Positions 9,916 to 18,263 of a stretch of DNA of 64,000 nt are shown piece by piece. The notes under the pieces were generated by a model, which did no database searches, had not been told where the DNA came from, and was given only the letters and a program-made list of their open reading frames with translations. This stretch comes from Candidatus Merdisoma merdipullorum. GTDB lineage: Bacteria; Bacillota; Clostridia; Lachnospirales; Lachnospiraceae. The stretch is from the NCBI GenBank assembly GCA_018715645.1, contig DVLE01000084.1, forward strand, positions 1 through 64,000, in the 5' to 3' direction. A program made the translations under genes and the position numbers. Each line of letters begins with the position of its first letter. The stretch's first letter is position 1.

Positions 9916-12405
9916 ATGGTAAGAATCGGAATGTTTTTAGGAGACCGCTATGAGATCCTGGAGAAGATAGGCTCCGGCGGCATGGCTCAGGTCTTTAAGG
10001 GAAAGGACCACAAGCTGAACCGTTTTGTGGCGGTCAAGGTACTGAAGGATGAGTTTGTGGAGGATAAGAATTTCGTCCGCAAGTTCAAGGAGGAGGCCCA
10101 GGCGGCCGCGGCTCTGGCTCATCCGAATATTGTGAATGTCTATGACGTAGGCGATGAGCAGAATATCAACTACATTGTCATGGAGCTGGTAGAAGGCATC
10201 ACGCTTAAGACGTATATCGAAAAAAAGGGCAGGCTGACGGTGAAAGAAGCCACCAGCATTGCCATTCAGGTGGCCTCCGGTCTGGAGATTGCGCACAATA
10301 ATCAGATTGTGCACAGAGACATCAAGCCGCAGAATATCATTATTTCCCGTGAAGGCAAGGTTAAGGTGACGGACTTCGGAATTGCGAAATCCGTTTCTTC
10401 CAATACAAATACGGCGGACGCCATGGGATCCGTGCATTATACGTCTCCGGAGCAGGCCAGAGGCGGATACAGCGATGCCAAGAGCGATATTTATTCTCTT
10501 GGCATTGTGATGTATGAGATGGTGACGGGACGTGTGCCGTTTGATGGCGAGACGACCGTTGTGGTGGCCGTGAAGCATCTGCAGGAGGACATTGTGTCTC
10601 CGCGGGTATATGCTTCCGACATTCCGGTCAGCCTGGAACACATTATTCTGAAATGTACGGAAAAGAGTCCGGATCGCCGTTATCCCAATGTGACGGAGCT
10701 GATCGCGGATCTGAAGCAGTCCCTGCTCACACCGGACGTAAATTTTGTAAAGGAAATCGTGCCGGACGGCGCCAAGACCGTGGCGATTACCAGGGATGAG
10801 ATTTCCAAGATCAAAAAGGAGACGGGAAGACTTCCCGTGGATGAGGACGATGCTGAGAGCAGGTACGCATACCTCGATCGTATGAATGATGACGACGAGT
10901 ATGACGACGACGAATACGATGACGAGTACGACGATGATGACGAATACGATGAGTATGATGACGACGAATATGACGATGAGTACGATGATGAGGAAGAATC
11001 GGACGATGAGGAGGACGATGACGACGAAGGAGGCGTGCTGGATCCGAAGCTGGAAAAAATCATGATGATCGGCGGTATCGCCGCAGCCGTTATTATCCTG
11101 ATCATTGTAATCGTGATCGTAGTAAGACTCGTGGGATTCGGAGGAGGCTCGAACAACAGCAGCAGCGACAACGAGCCAGAGATCGAAGATGTGATTGAGG
11201 AAAATCCGGTGGTTCCGGATCTTCTGGGAATGAGCTATTCAGAAGCCCAGGAGGCGCTGAACGAGCTGGGACTTGGAATCAAGGTCAGCGAGACCCGTTC
11301 CTCGGATGAATATGAGGCAGGCCAGATCATCGAGCAGAGCGTCGACAAGGGAACTGAGGTGGAGCCGAATACGACCATATATGTGGTGATCTGCGGAGAC
11401 GGCTCCAGCGTGGAGGTGCCGGATCTGGAGGATTATACAAGGGAGAGCGCGGTCAGCGCCCTTGAAAACCTGGGGCTCAGCGCAGATGTGACAGAGGAAT
11501 ATAATGACGACGTGGCCTCCGGCCGAGTGATTTCTACCAGCCCGAAAGCAGGCGAGAGCGTGGAGCGCGGAGGAGTCGTTAAAATCGTGATCAGTAAGGG
11601 CAGCGAGGAGGACGCCCAGGTTCAGGTTCCGGATCTGAGGAATAGAAGCGAGGCGACGGCGAAACAGCTTCTGAGCCAGGCGGAATTGAGTTCCGGCACA
11701 GTGACGACCGAAGCCAGCGATACGGTAGCGTCAGGAAATGTTATCTCCCAGAGTCCCTCAGCGGGAACTACGGTAGAGAAGGGTACGAGCGTCAGCTACG
11801 TGGTCAGCACGGGACCGGATACCGTATATATTGGAAACGCTATGAAGAACGGCAGCAGTGAAAGCGCTGTCACCGCTTACCTGACAGGCAGAGGGCTGAA
11901 GGTATCGCGTTCGGAGGAGTACAGCGACACAGTGGCTAAAGGCGATGTGATTTCCTACAATCCGGGCAATGGAAGCACGGTGGAGTATGGAAGCACGGTC
12001 AATATTGTGGTGAGTCTGGGACGGGAGCCTGTGACTACAGCCTCTGTACCGGATTTGACAGGAAGAACAGCGGATCAGGCCAGAAGCGCGCTGGGTTCCA
12101 ATTTCAGTCTGGGAGAAGTACAGAACGGAGACGAGGCTCCGGATTATACAAAGAATGGATTGATTTACTGGCAGAGCCATTCCGGCACGCAGCAGATAGG
12201 AACGACGATTTCCGTAAGAATCTATTCCAATATCCGCAGCTGTACGGATAAAGGAAAAGAGCATACAGCTCCGTCTGGTACCGGAGAGGGCGTGTCCACA
12301 ACCTGCACAGTGTGCGGAAGAACCTTCACGACTCCGACCACCTCGACGCCTACGACGCCAAGTGACGGTACAGGCAGTACATCCGGCGGCAACGCTGCCA
12401 CCTAA
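9916..12405 (+). CDS. prkC: Serine/threonine protein kinase with PASTA repeats (PrkC/PknB)
   Basis: GSGGMAQVFKG, HRDIKPQNI, DFGIAKS; Asp/Glu/Tyr-rich linker; TM segment; several PASTA repeats. Confidence 0.95.
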   Translation: MVRIGMFLGDRYEILEKIGSGGMAQVFKGKDHKLNRFVAVKVLKDEFVEDKNFVRKFKEEAQAAAALAHPNIVNVYDVGDEQNINYIVMELVEGITLKTYIEKKGRLTVKEATSIAIQVASGLEIAHNNQIVHRDIKPQNIIISREGKVKVTDFGIAKSVSSNTNTADAMGSVHYTSPEQARGGYSDAKSDIYSLGIVMYEMVTGRVPFDGETTVVVAVKHLQEDIVSPRVYASDIPVSLEHIILKCTEKSPDRRYPNVTELIADLKQSLLTPDVNFVKEIVPDGAKTVAITRDEISKIKKETGRLPVDEDDAESRYAYLDRMNDDDEYDDDEYDDEYDDDDEYDEYDDDEYDDEYDDEEESDDEEDDDDEGGVLDPKLEKIMMIGGIAAAVIILIIVIVIVVRLVGFGGGSNNSSSDNEPEIEDVIEENPVVPDLLGMSYSEAQEALNELGLGIKVSETRSSDEYEAGQIIEQSVDKGTEVEPNTTIYVVICGDGSSVEVPDLEDYTRESAVSALENLGLSADVTEEYNDDVASGRVISTSPKAGESVERGGVVKIVISKGSEEDAQVQVPDLRNRSEATAKQLLSQAELSSGTVTTEASDTVASGNVISQSPSAGTTVEKGTSVSYVVSTGPDTVYIGNAMKNGSSESAVTAYLTGRGLKVSRSEEYSDTVAKGDVISYNPGNGSTVEYGSTVNIVVSLGREPVTTASVPDLTGRTADQARSALGSNFSLGEVQNGDEAPDYTKNGLIYWQSHSGTQQIGTTISVRIYSNIRSCTDKGKEHTAPSGTGEGVSTTCTVCGRTFTTPTTSTPTTPSDGTGSTSGGNAAT

Positions 12406-12436
12406 AACCAGACAATCACCAAATGACAGGTAATTC

Positions 12437-13315
12437 ATGCAGGGAAAGATTATAAAGGGAATTGCCGGATTCTACTACGTTCACGCAGGAGAATCCGGCG
12501 TCTATGAATGTAAGGCAAAAGGGATATTCCGCAATCAGAAGGTCAAGCCCCTGGTGGGCGACGATGTGGAGATGACGGTCCTGGACGAGCAGGATAAGGA
12601 GGGGAATATCGAGGAGATTCTGCCCCGGAAAAACGAGCTGATTCGTCCTGCCGTGGCCAATATCGATCAGGCTCTGGTGATTTTCGCGGCGGCGAAGCCA
12701 AAGCCGAACTTTAATCTTCTGGATCGGTTTCTGATTCTGATGCAGTATCAACAGGTTCCGGCAGTGATTTGCTTTAACAAGCAGGACATTGTGACGGAAC
12801 AGGAGCTTGGAACTCTTAGGGACACTTACATAAGCGCAGGGTATGAGGTGCGTTTTACCAGCGCGCTGGATCAGACGGGTATTGGGGAAATCCGCGCGCT
12901 TCTGAAAGGCAAGACTACGGCGGTGGCGGGACCTTCCGGCGTCGGAAAGTCGTCTCTTATCAATCTCTTATCGCCGGAGGCGGGAATGGAGACGGGCGAC
13001 ATCAGCAGAAAGATTGAAAGAGGCAGACATACCACCCGCCATTCAGAACTCTTTGCGATAGATGGGAACAGCTATATCTGCGATACGCCGGGCTTTAGCT
13101 CCATTTATCTGCCGGATATGGAAAAAGAGGAGCTTGGCGGCTGCTTTCCGGAATTTCGGGAGTATGAAGATAGCTGTCGTTTTCAGGGCTGCGCTCATAT
13201 CCATGAGCCAGGCTGCGCGGTCAAGGAGGCTCTTTCGGAGGGCAGGATCAGTCCTGTTCGCTATGAGAACTATAAACTTTTATATGAGGAATTGAAAAAC
13301 AGGAGGAGGTATTGA
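12437..13315 (+). CDS. rsgA: Ribosome small subunit-dependent GTPase A
   Basis: GPSGVGKSSLINLL, circularly permuted GTPase (DTPGF after P-loop), C-terminal Cys/His zinc motif. Confidence 0.95.
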   Translation: MQGKIIKGIAGFYYVHAGESGVYECKAKGIFRNQKVKPLVGDDVEMTVLDEQDKEGNIEEILPRKNELIRPAVANIDQALVIFAAAKPKPNFNLLDRFLILMQYQQVPAVICFNKQDIVTEQELGTLRDTYISAGYEVRFTSALDQTGIGEIRALLKGKTTAVAGPSGVGKSSLINLLSPEAGMETGDISRKIERGRHTTRHSELFAIDGNSYICDTPGFSSIYLPDMEKEELGGCFPEFREYEDSCRFQGCAHIHEPGCAVKEALSEGRISPVRYENYKLLYEELKNRRRY

Positions 13316-13316
13316 C

Positions 13317-13970
13317 ATGAACAAGCTGGCGCCGTCGATTCTTTCGGCAGATTTTGCAGCTCTGGGCGAAGACGTAAAAAAGGTGGAGAAGGCCGGAGCC
13401 GAGTATCTTCATATTGATGTGATGGATGGGGCGTTTGTGCCCAGTCTGTCTCTGGGATTTCCGGTAATTGAATCGATTCGGAAAAATTCCGTGATGGTCT
13501 TTGACGTACATCTGATGATTTGTGATCCGGATCGTTATATTCAGGCTTTTGCGGACGCGGGAGCAGACATCATTACGGTTCACGCCGAGGCCTGCACTCA
13601 TCTGAACCGGACGATTGCATCCATAAAGGAAAAGGGAATTAGGGCAGGAGTGGCCTTGAATCCGGCTACGCCTCTTTCGGCTCTTGACTATATTCTGGAA
13701 GATGTGGATATGGCGCTTCTGATGACCGTGAATCCGGGCTTCGGAGGTCAGAAATATATCGAAAGCTGCACGCGAAAGATCCGCGAGCTTCGCCGTATGA
13801 TAGGCGAGCGCGGGCTTGAGACCGACATCGAAGTGGACGGCGGCATCAAACTGAACAACGTAAAGACGGTTCTGGAGGCGGGAGCCAATGTCATCGTAGC
13901 GGGCTCTGCGGTATTCTCCGGAGACGTGGAGAAGAATGTAACAGATTTTCTGGAGATTTTGAGGCAGTAA
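13317..13970 (+). CDS. rpe: Ribulose-phosphate 3-epimerase
   Basis: APSILSADFAALGE, HIDVMDGAFVPSLSLG, MTVNPGFGGQ. Confidence 0.96.
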   Translation: MNKLAPSILSADFAALGEDVKKVEKAGAEYLHIDVMDGAFVPSLSLGFPVIESIRKNSVMVFDVHLMICDPDRYIQAFADAGADIITVHAEACTHLNRTIASIKEKGIRAGVALNPATPLSALDYILEDVDMALLMTVNPGFGGQKYIESCTRKIRELRRMIGERGLETDIEVDGGIKLNNVKTVLEAGANVIVAGSAVFSGDVEKNVTDFLEILRQ

Positions 13971-14623
13971 TGAGAACTTTGATTGTAAGCGGGGGCAGAA
14001 TCGGAAGCGATTTTGCCCTGTCCTTTTTGAAAAATGAGACTTTTGATACTGTGATCGGCGTGGACAATGGGCTACGCTTTTTGTATGACAACGGGATCAG
14101 GCCGACTCATGTGGTCGGGGATTTTGATACGGCGGATCCGAAGCTTGTGGATTATTATCGGGGCAGAAAGGAAATAGAGCTGCGGACCTACAACCCGATC
14201 AAAGATTCCACGGATACGCAGATCGCCATTGAGCTGGCTCTGGAGCTTCACAGCACAGAGATTGTGATTCTGGGCGGTACCGGAAGCCGCATCGATCATG
14301 TGCTGGGAAATATCCAGAGTATGATGCTTGCGAAAAAGGCGGGAGTTTCCTGCCAGATCGTGGATGAGAACAACCGCATCCGGCTGATCGACGGAGAGAC
14401 CGTGCTTTCCAGGGAGGAACAGTATGGGAACTATGTATCCCTGATCCCTCTTACTACCGAGGTGACGGGCGTTGATCTGATCGGTTTTAAATATCCTTTG
14501 CGGGACTGGACGTTTACCAGCACAGGGAGCGCGGGCTTTGGAGTGAGCAATGAGATCGTGGAGGCAGAGGGAAGAATCAGGATAAAATCCGGGATCTTTG
14601 TGATGATCGAGGCGAAAGACTAA
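13970..14623 (+). CDS. Thiamine diphosphokinase
   Basis: GVDNGLRFL, GDFDTAD, STDTQIAIELAL, GGTGSRIDHVLGN motifs. Confidence 0.92.
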   Translation: MRTLIVSGGRIGSDFALSFLKNETFDTVIGVDNGLRFLYDNGIRPTHVVGDFDTADPKLVDYYRGRKEIELRTYNPIKDSTDTQIAIELALELHSTEIVILGGTGSRIDHVLGNIQSMMLAKKAGVSCQIVDENNRIRLIDGETVLSREEQYGNYVSLIPLTTEVTGVDLIGFKYPLRDWTFTSTGSAGFGVSNEIVEAEGRIRIKSGIFVMIEAKD

Positions 14624-14809
14624 ATGGAAACTGGTAGAAGTTTCAAAAAAATTTATAGAATCTTTATGTCTTTTTTTGTACCAAAACCATCCACAATTTT
14701 CCGGCGGTTTAAAAAAGCTTAGAATTTCTCTGAGGGACTACATTAAAAATTGTATACATTCGATAAAAAAGGCAAGAATATTGGCAGAAAGTGAAGAAAA
14801 CGGGCAGGA

Positions 14810-14838
14810 TTGACAAATGGAAGGCTTGCTGGCATAAT
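14810..14838 (+). promoter_or_regulatory. Sigma-A type promoter for the HPr-like gene
   Basis: TTGACA (14810-14815), 17-nt spacer, CATAAT (14833-14838). Confidence 0.65.
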
Positions 14839-14891
14839 ACCGTTACAATCCACTGTTACAGTATAATTTAACCTTTAAGGAGTGTATGTAA

Positions 14892-15119
14892 ATGCAGGAA
14901 AGAAAGATTAAACTGAATGCTGCCGAAGACGTAAAAGAGTTTGTGCGAAGCGCGAGCCAGTGTGACTTTGATGTGGATATATGCTACAACCGTGTGTTGA
15001 TCGATGCAAAGTCTCTCCTGGGCGTAATGAGCATGGACCTGAACCGGGAACTGATTGTGAAATGTCATGGAGAGAGCGGAGAGTTTGACCGTGTACTGTC
15101 CAAGTTCGCGGTGGCGTAA
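14892..15119 (+). CDS. HPr-family phosphocarrier-like protein (degenerate His region)
   Basis: 75 aa; C-terminal half resembles HPr (DAKSLLGVMSMDL); the GxHARP phosphohistidine motif is absent. Confidence 0.75.
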   Translation: MQERKIKLNAAEDVKEFVRSASQCDFDVDICYNRVLIDAKSLLGVMSMDLNRELIVKCHGESGEFDRVLSKFAVA

Positions 15120-15169
15120 CCGGGAGAATTCAGAGAATAGAAGAATGGAAGCAAGAAACAGATAGGCGG

Positions 15170-15199
15170 AAAAGAGTCTGGTTTACCGGACTCTTTTTT
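15170..15199 (+). terminator. Rho-independent terminator
   Basis: aaaagagtctgg-ttta-ccggactctttt followed by ttc; 12-bp stem with one GU pair. Confidence 0.8.
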
Positions 15200-15216
15200 C
15201 GTGCTACAATGATTTT

Positions 15217-17580
15217 ATGGACGAGAAAAAAACAGAGATTCGGATCTCCGTGCGTGCGCTCGTAGAATTTATTCTGCGGGAGGGAGATCTGGACAACCGG
15301 GTGACAGGAAAGGCAGATCTTCTGGCGATGCAGGCCGGAGGACGCCTGCACAGAAAAATTCAGAGACGTATGGGGGCCGAGTACAAAGCTGAGGTTCCTT
15401 TAAAGATAACGGTTCCGATGGAGGGCTTTGACTGTCTGGTGGAGGGACGGGCCGACGGGATCTTCACAGAGGACGAGTTGGTCTATATCGATGAAATCAA
15501 AGGCGTATACCGGGATCTGAAGCTGATAGGAGAACCCCTGGGCGTACATCTGGCTCAGGCGTTGTGTTATGCCTATATCTATACCAGTCAAAACGGGCTT
15601 GAACGGATCGGGGTGCAGATGACGTATGGGAATCTGGAAACGGAGGAGCTTAAATTTTTCCGTGAAATCCGGGAGCGGGGGGAGCTTGAGGACTGGTTTT
15701 CGGGACTCATGAAGGAATATGAGAAATGGGCCCGGTTTCAGACGGAGTGGAAGGAGAGCCGGAAGGCAAGTATCCGTCCGCTGGAATTTCCCTTTCCCTA
15801 CCGGGAGGGCCAGCGGGATCTGGCAGCCGGCGTATACCGGACGATAGCCCGGAAAAAGCGCCTGTTCATCCAGGCGCCCACCGGCGTAGGCAAGACGATG
15901 TCCACGGTGTTCCCGGCTGTGAAGGCGGTGGGGGAAGGTCTTGGAGATCGCATTTTTTACCTGACCGCAAAGACTGTGACGCGCACAGTCGCCGAGGAAG
16001 CCTTTGATATTCTCCGGCAGAACGGACTTCGGATGAAGACCGTGACGCTGACGGCCAAGGAGAAGCTCTGCATCTGCGAGGAAACCCAGTGCAATCCCGA
16101 AGCCTGTCTCTATGCAAAAGGGCATTTTGACCGGATCAACGAAGCCGTCTACGAGCTTTTGACGGAAGGACCGGACAGGCTGGACCGGGAGACGCTGCTT
16201 TCACAGGCTCATAAGCATCAGGTCTGTCCCTTTGAACTGAGCCTCGACACGGCTTCCTGGACGGACGCCGTGATCTGCGACTACAATTACGTCTTTGATC
16301 CGAATGTACGCCTGAAACGCTTTTTCGCGGAGGGAGTGAAAGGAGATTATCTCTTTCTCATCGACGAGGCCCACAATCTGGTGGAGCGGGGAAGGGAAAT
16401 GTTCAGCGCCTCTCTCTGCAAGGAGGATTTTCTGGAACTGAAGCGAAAACTGAAGGGCAGATACAAGAAGGCTGAGCGTTGTCTGGAACGCTGCAACAAA
16501 TATCTTCTGAGACTGAAAAAGGAATGTGAGACCTATCAGCTTCATGAGGATGTGGGCGCCTTCCAGCTTCAGCTTCTTTCCCTCTCCACAGAGCTTGACC
16601 GGATCCGTGAGGAAGGAGCCGAACCGGAGCTTTTGAAGGATGTTCTGGATTTCTGGTTCCAGGTTCGGGATTTTCTGAATACGGCCGACCGTCTGAATGA
16701 TAATTATGTGATTTACAGTGAGATCGGAGAGGATGGCCGCTTTCGGCTGAAGCTTTACTGTGTGGAGATCGCGGAAAATCTGCGGGAGTGTCTCGACAAG
16801 GGGAGGGCGGCAGTGTTTTTTTCCGCCACCCTGCTTCCGATGCCCTATTATAAGCACCTGCTGGGCGACGAGAATGACTATGCAGTCTATGCCCGTTCCC
16901 CCTTTTCGCCGGAAAAGCGCCTTCTCCTGCTGTGCCAGGATGTGAGCAGCCGCTATACCAGAAGAAACCGGACGGAGTACGAACGGATCGCGGCCTGGCT
17001 GGCGGCTATGGCTGAGGGAAAGAAGGGGAATTATCTGGCCTTCTTTCCGTCCTACCGGATGATGCTGGACGTCTATGATATTTTCGAGGAGCAGTACGGC
17101 GGCAATGTGGAATGTGTGCTTCAGAGATCTGGCATGAAGGAGGAGGAGAGAGAGGCGTTTTTGGAACGGTTCCGGGAGCAGAGCGGAAGTTCCCTTCTGG
17201 GCTTTTGCGTACTGGGAGGCATTTTCTCTGAGGGGATCGATCTGAAGCATGAGGCGTTGATCGGGGCGGCTGTCGTCGGCACAGGACTTCCTCTGGTCTG
17301 CCATGAACGGGAGATCCTGCGGAACTATTATGAGGAGCGCCATATGGATGGTTTTGCCTATGCCTACCGTTATCCGGGCATGAACAAGGTACTTCAGGCC
17401 GCGGGGCGCGTGATTCGCACAGATGAAGATCAGGGAGTGATTTTGCTTCTTGACGACCGGTTTCAGGGAAGCGATTACCGGAGGCTGTTTCCGTTGGAAT
17501 GGGAAGGCTTTCAGGTATGCCGGCTGCCGGACGCAGAGAAACGAATTAAGAAATTTTGGCAAGAGCATTGCTCAGAATGA
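15217..17580 (+). CDS. ATP-dependent DNA helicase, XPD/DinG superfamily, with N-terminal PD-(D/E)XK nuclease-like domain
   Basis: GRADGI…YIDEIKG…QALCYAY (RecB/Cas4-like nuclease motifs), QAPTGVGKTMSTVFPA Walker A, Fe-S type cysteines (CICEETQCNPEAC…CPFE), DEAHNL, QAAGRVIR. Confidence 0.88.
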   Translation: MDEKKTEIRISVRALVEFILREGDLDNRVTGKADLLAMQAGGRLHRKIQRRMGAEYKAEVPLKITVPMEGFDCLVEGRADGIFTEDELVYIDEIKGVYRDLKLIGEPLGVHLAQALCYAYIYTSQNGLERIGVQMTYGNLETEELKFFREIRERGELEDWFSGLMKEYEKWARFQTEWKESRKASIRPLEFPFPYREGQRDLAAGVYRTIARKKRLFIQAPTGVGKTMSTVFPAVKAVGEGLGDRIFYLTAKTVTRTVAEEAFDILRQNGLRMKTVTLTAKEKLCICEETQCNPEACLYAKGHFDRINEAVYELLTEGPDRLDRETLLSQAHKHQVCPFELSLDTASWTDAVICDYNYVFDPNVRLKRFFAEGVKGDYLFLIDEAHNLVERGREMFSASLCKEDFLELKRKLKGRYKKAERCLERCNKYLLRLKKECETYQLHEDVGAFQLQLLSLSTELDRIREEGAEPELLKDVLDFWFQVRDFLNTADRLNDNYVIYSEIGEDGRFRLKLYCVEIAENLRECLDKGRAAVFFSATLLPMPYYKHLLGDENDYAVYARSPFSPEKRLLLLCQDVSSRYTRRNRTEYERIAAWLAAMAEGKKGNYLAFFPSYRMMLDVYDIFEEQYGGNVECVLQRSGMKEEEREAFLERFREQSGSSLLGFCVLGGIFSEGIDLKHEALIGAAVVGTGLPLVCHEREILRNYYEERHMDGFAYAYRYPGMNKVLQAAGRVIRTDEDQGVILLLDDRFQGSDYRRLFPLEWEGFQVCRLPDAEKRIKKFWQEHCSE

Positions 17581-18263
17581 GGAAACGTATGCAGAGAAAA
17601 AGATTATGGATAAGCTGTATCGTGGCGGTGTTCATCCTTCTGGCCGCAGCCTGCCTGTACCATTTCCGCTATCTGGTGCTGGGACCAAGCAGCGCGCCTG
17701 TCCGGGCCAAGGAAAATGAGGATTTTCAGATCGCGGATATTAGGAGCAGCGTTGACCGGGATGGAGACGGCATAGACGATCAGACGGACATCCTTGAGGG
17801 CGCAAGGGATTATATCGCCACACGCCCCATTTATAAAAGCAAGTACTATGACACAGGCTATCCTGACGATGGCTTTGGCGTCTGCACGGACGTAGTGGCG
17901 AATGCCCTGCGGAGCGCGGGATATGATTTGCAGGAGCTGGTGGATCAGGATATTTTGGAGAATCCCCAGGACTATGAGATCGAGAAGCCGGATGCGAACA
18001 TCGATTTTCGCCGGGTAAGGAATCTGCGGGTATATTTCTCGCACACCGCGATCCCACTGACGACGGACATTTACGACATCGGCCAGTGGCAGGGCGGCGA
18101 CATTGTAATTTTTGAGAAACACATCGGAATCGTGTCCGATAAACGAAACAATGATGGGGTGGCCTATGTGATTCACCACAGCGGCGGCCCTCAGGCCTCC
18201 TACGAGGAGGATATTTTGGAGAAAAGGGACGACATTGTGGGGCATTACCGGGTGAGCGAGTGA
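17577..18263 (+). CDS. DUF1287 domain-containing protein
   Basis: N-terminal TM, SVDRDGDGIDDQTDILEGARDYI, GVCTDVVANALRSAGYDL, GDIVIFEKHIGIVSD. ATG at 17577 overlaps the helicase stop. Confidence 0.85.
   Translation: MRKRMQRKRLWISCIVAVFILLAAACLYHFRYLVLGPSSAPVRAKENEDFQIADIRSSVDRDGDGIDDQTDILEGARDYIATRPIYKSKYYDTGYPDDGFGVCTDVVANALRSAGYDLQELVDQDILENPQDYEIEKPDANIDFRRVRNLRVYFSHTAIPLTTDIYDIGQWQGGDIVIFEKHIGIVSDKRNNDGVAYVIHHSGGPQASYEEDILEKRDDIVGHYRVSE

Noticed and set aside
10680-11171. Minus-strand Ser/Tyr-rich 163-aa ORF
   Set aside because: Antisense of the GAY repeat encoding the acidic linker of the PASTA kinase.
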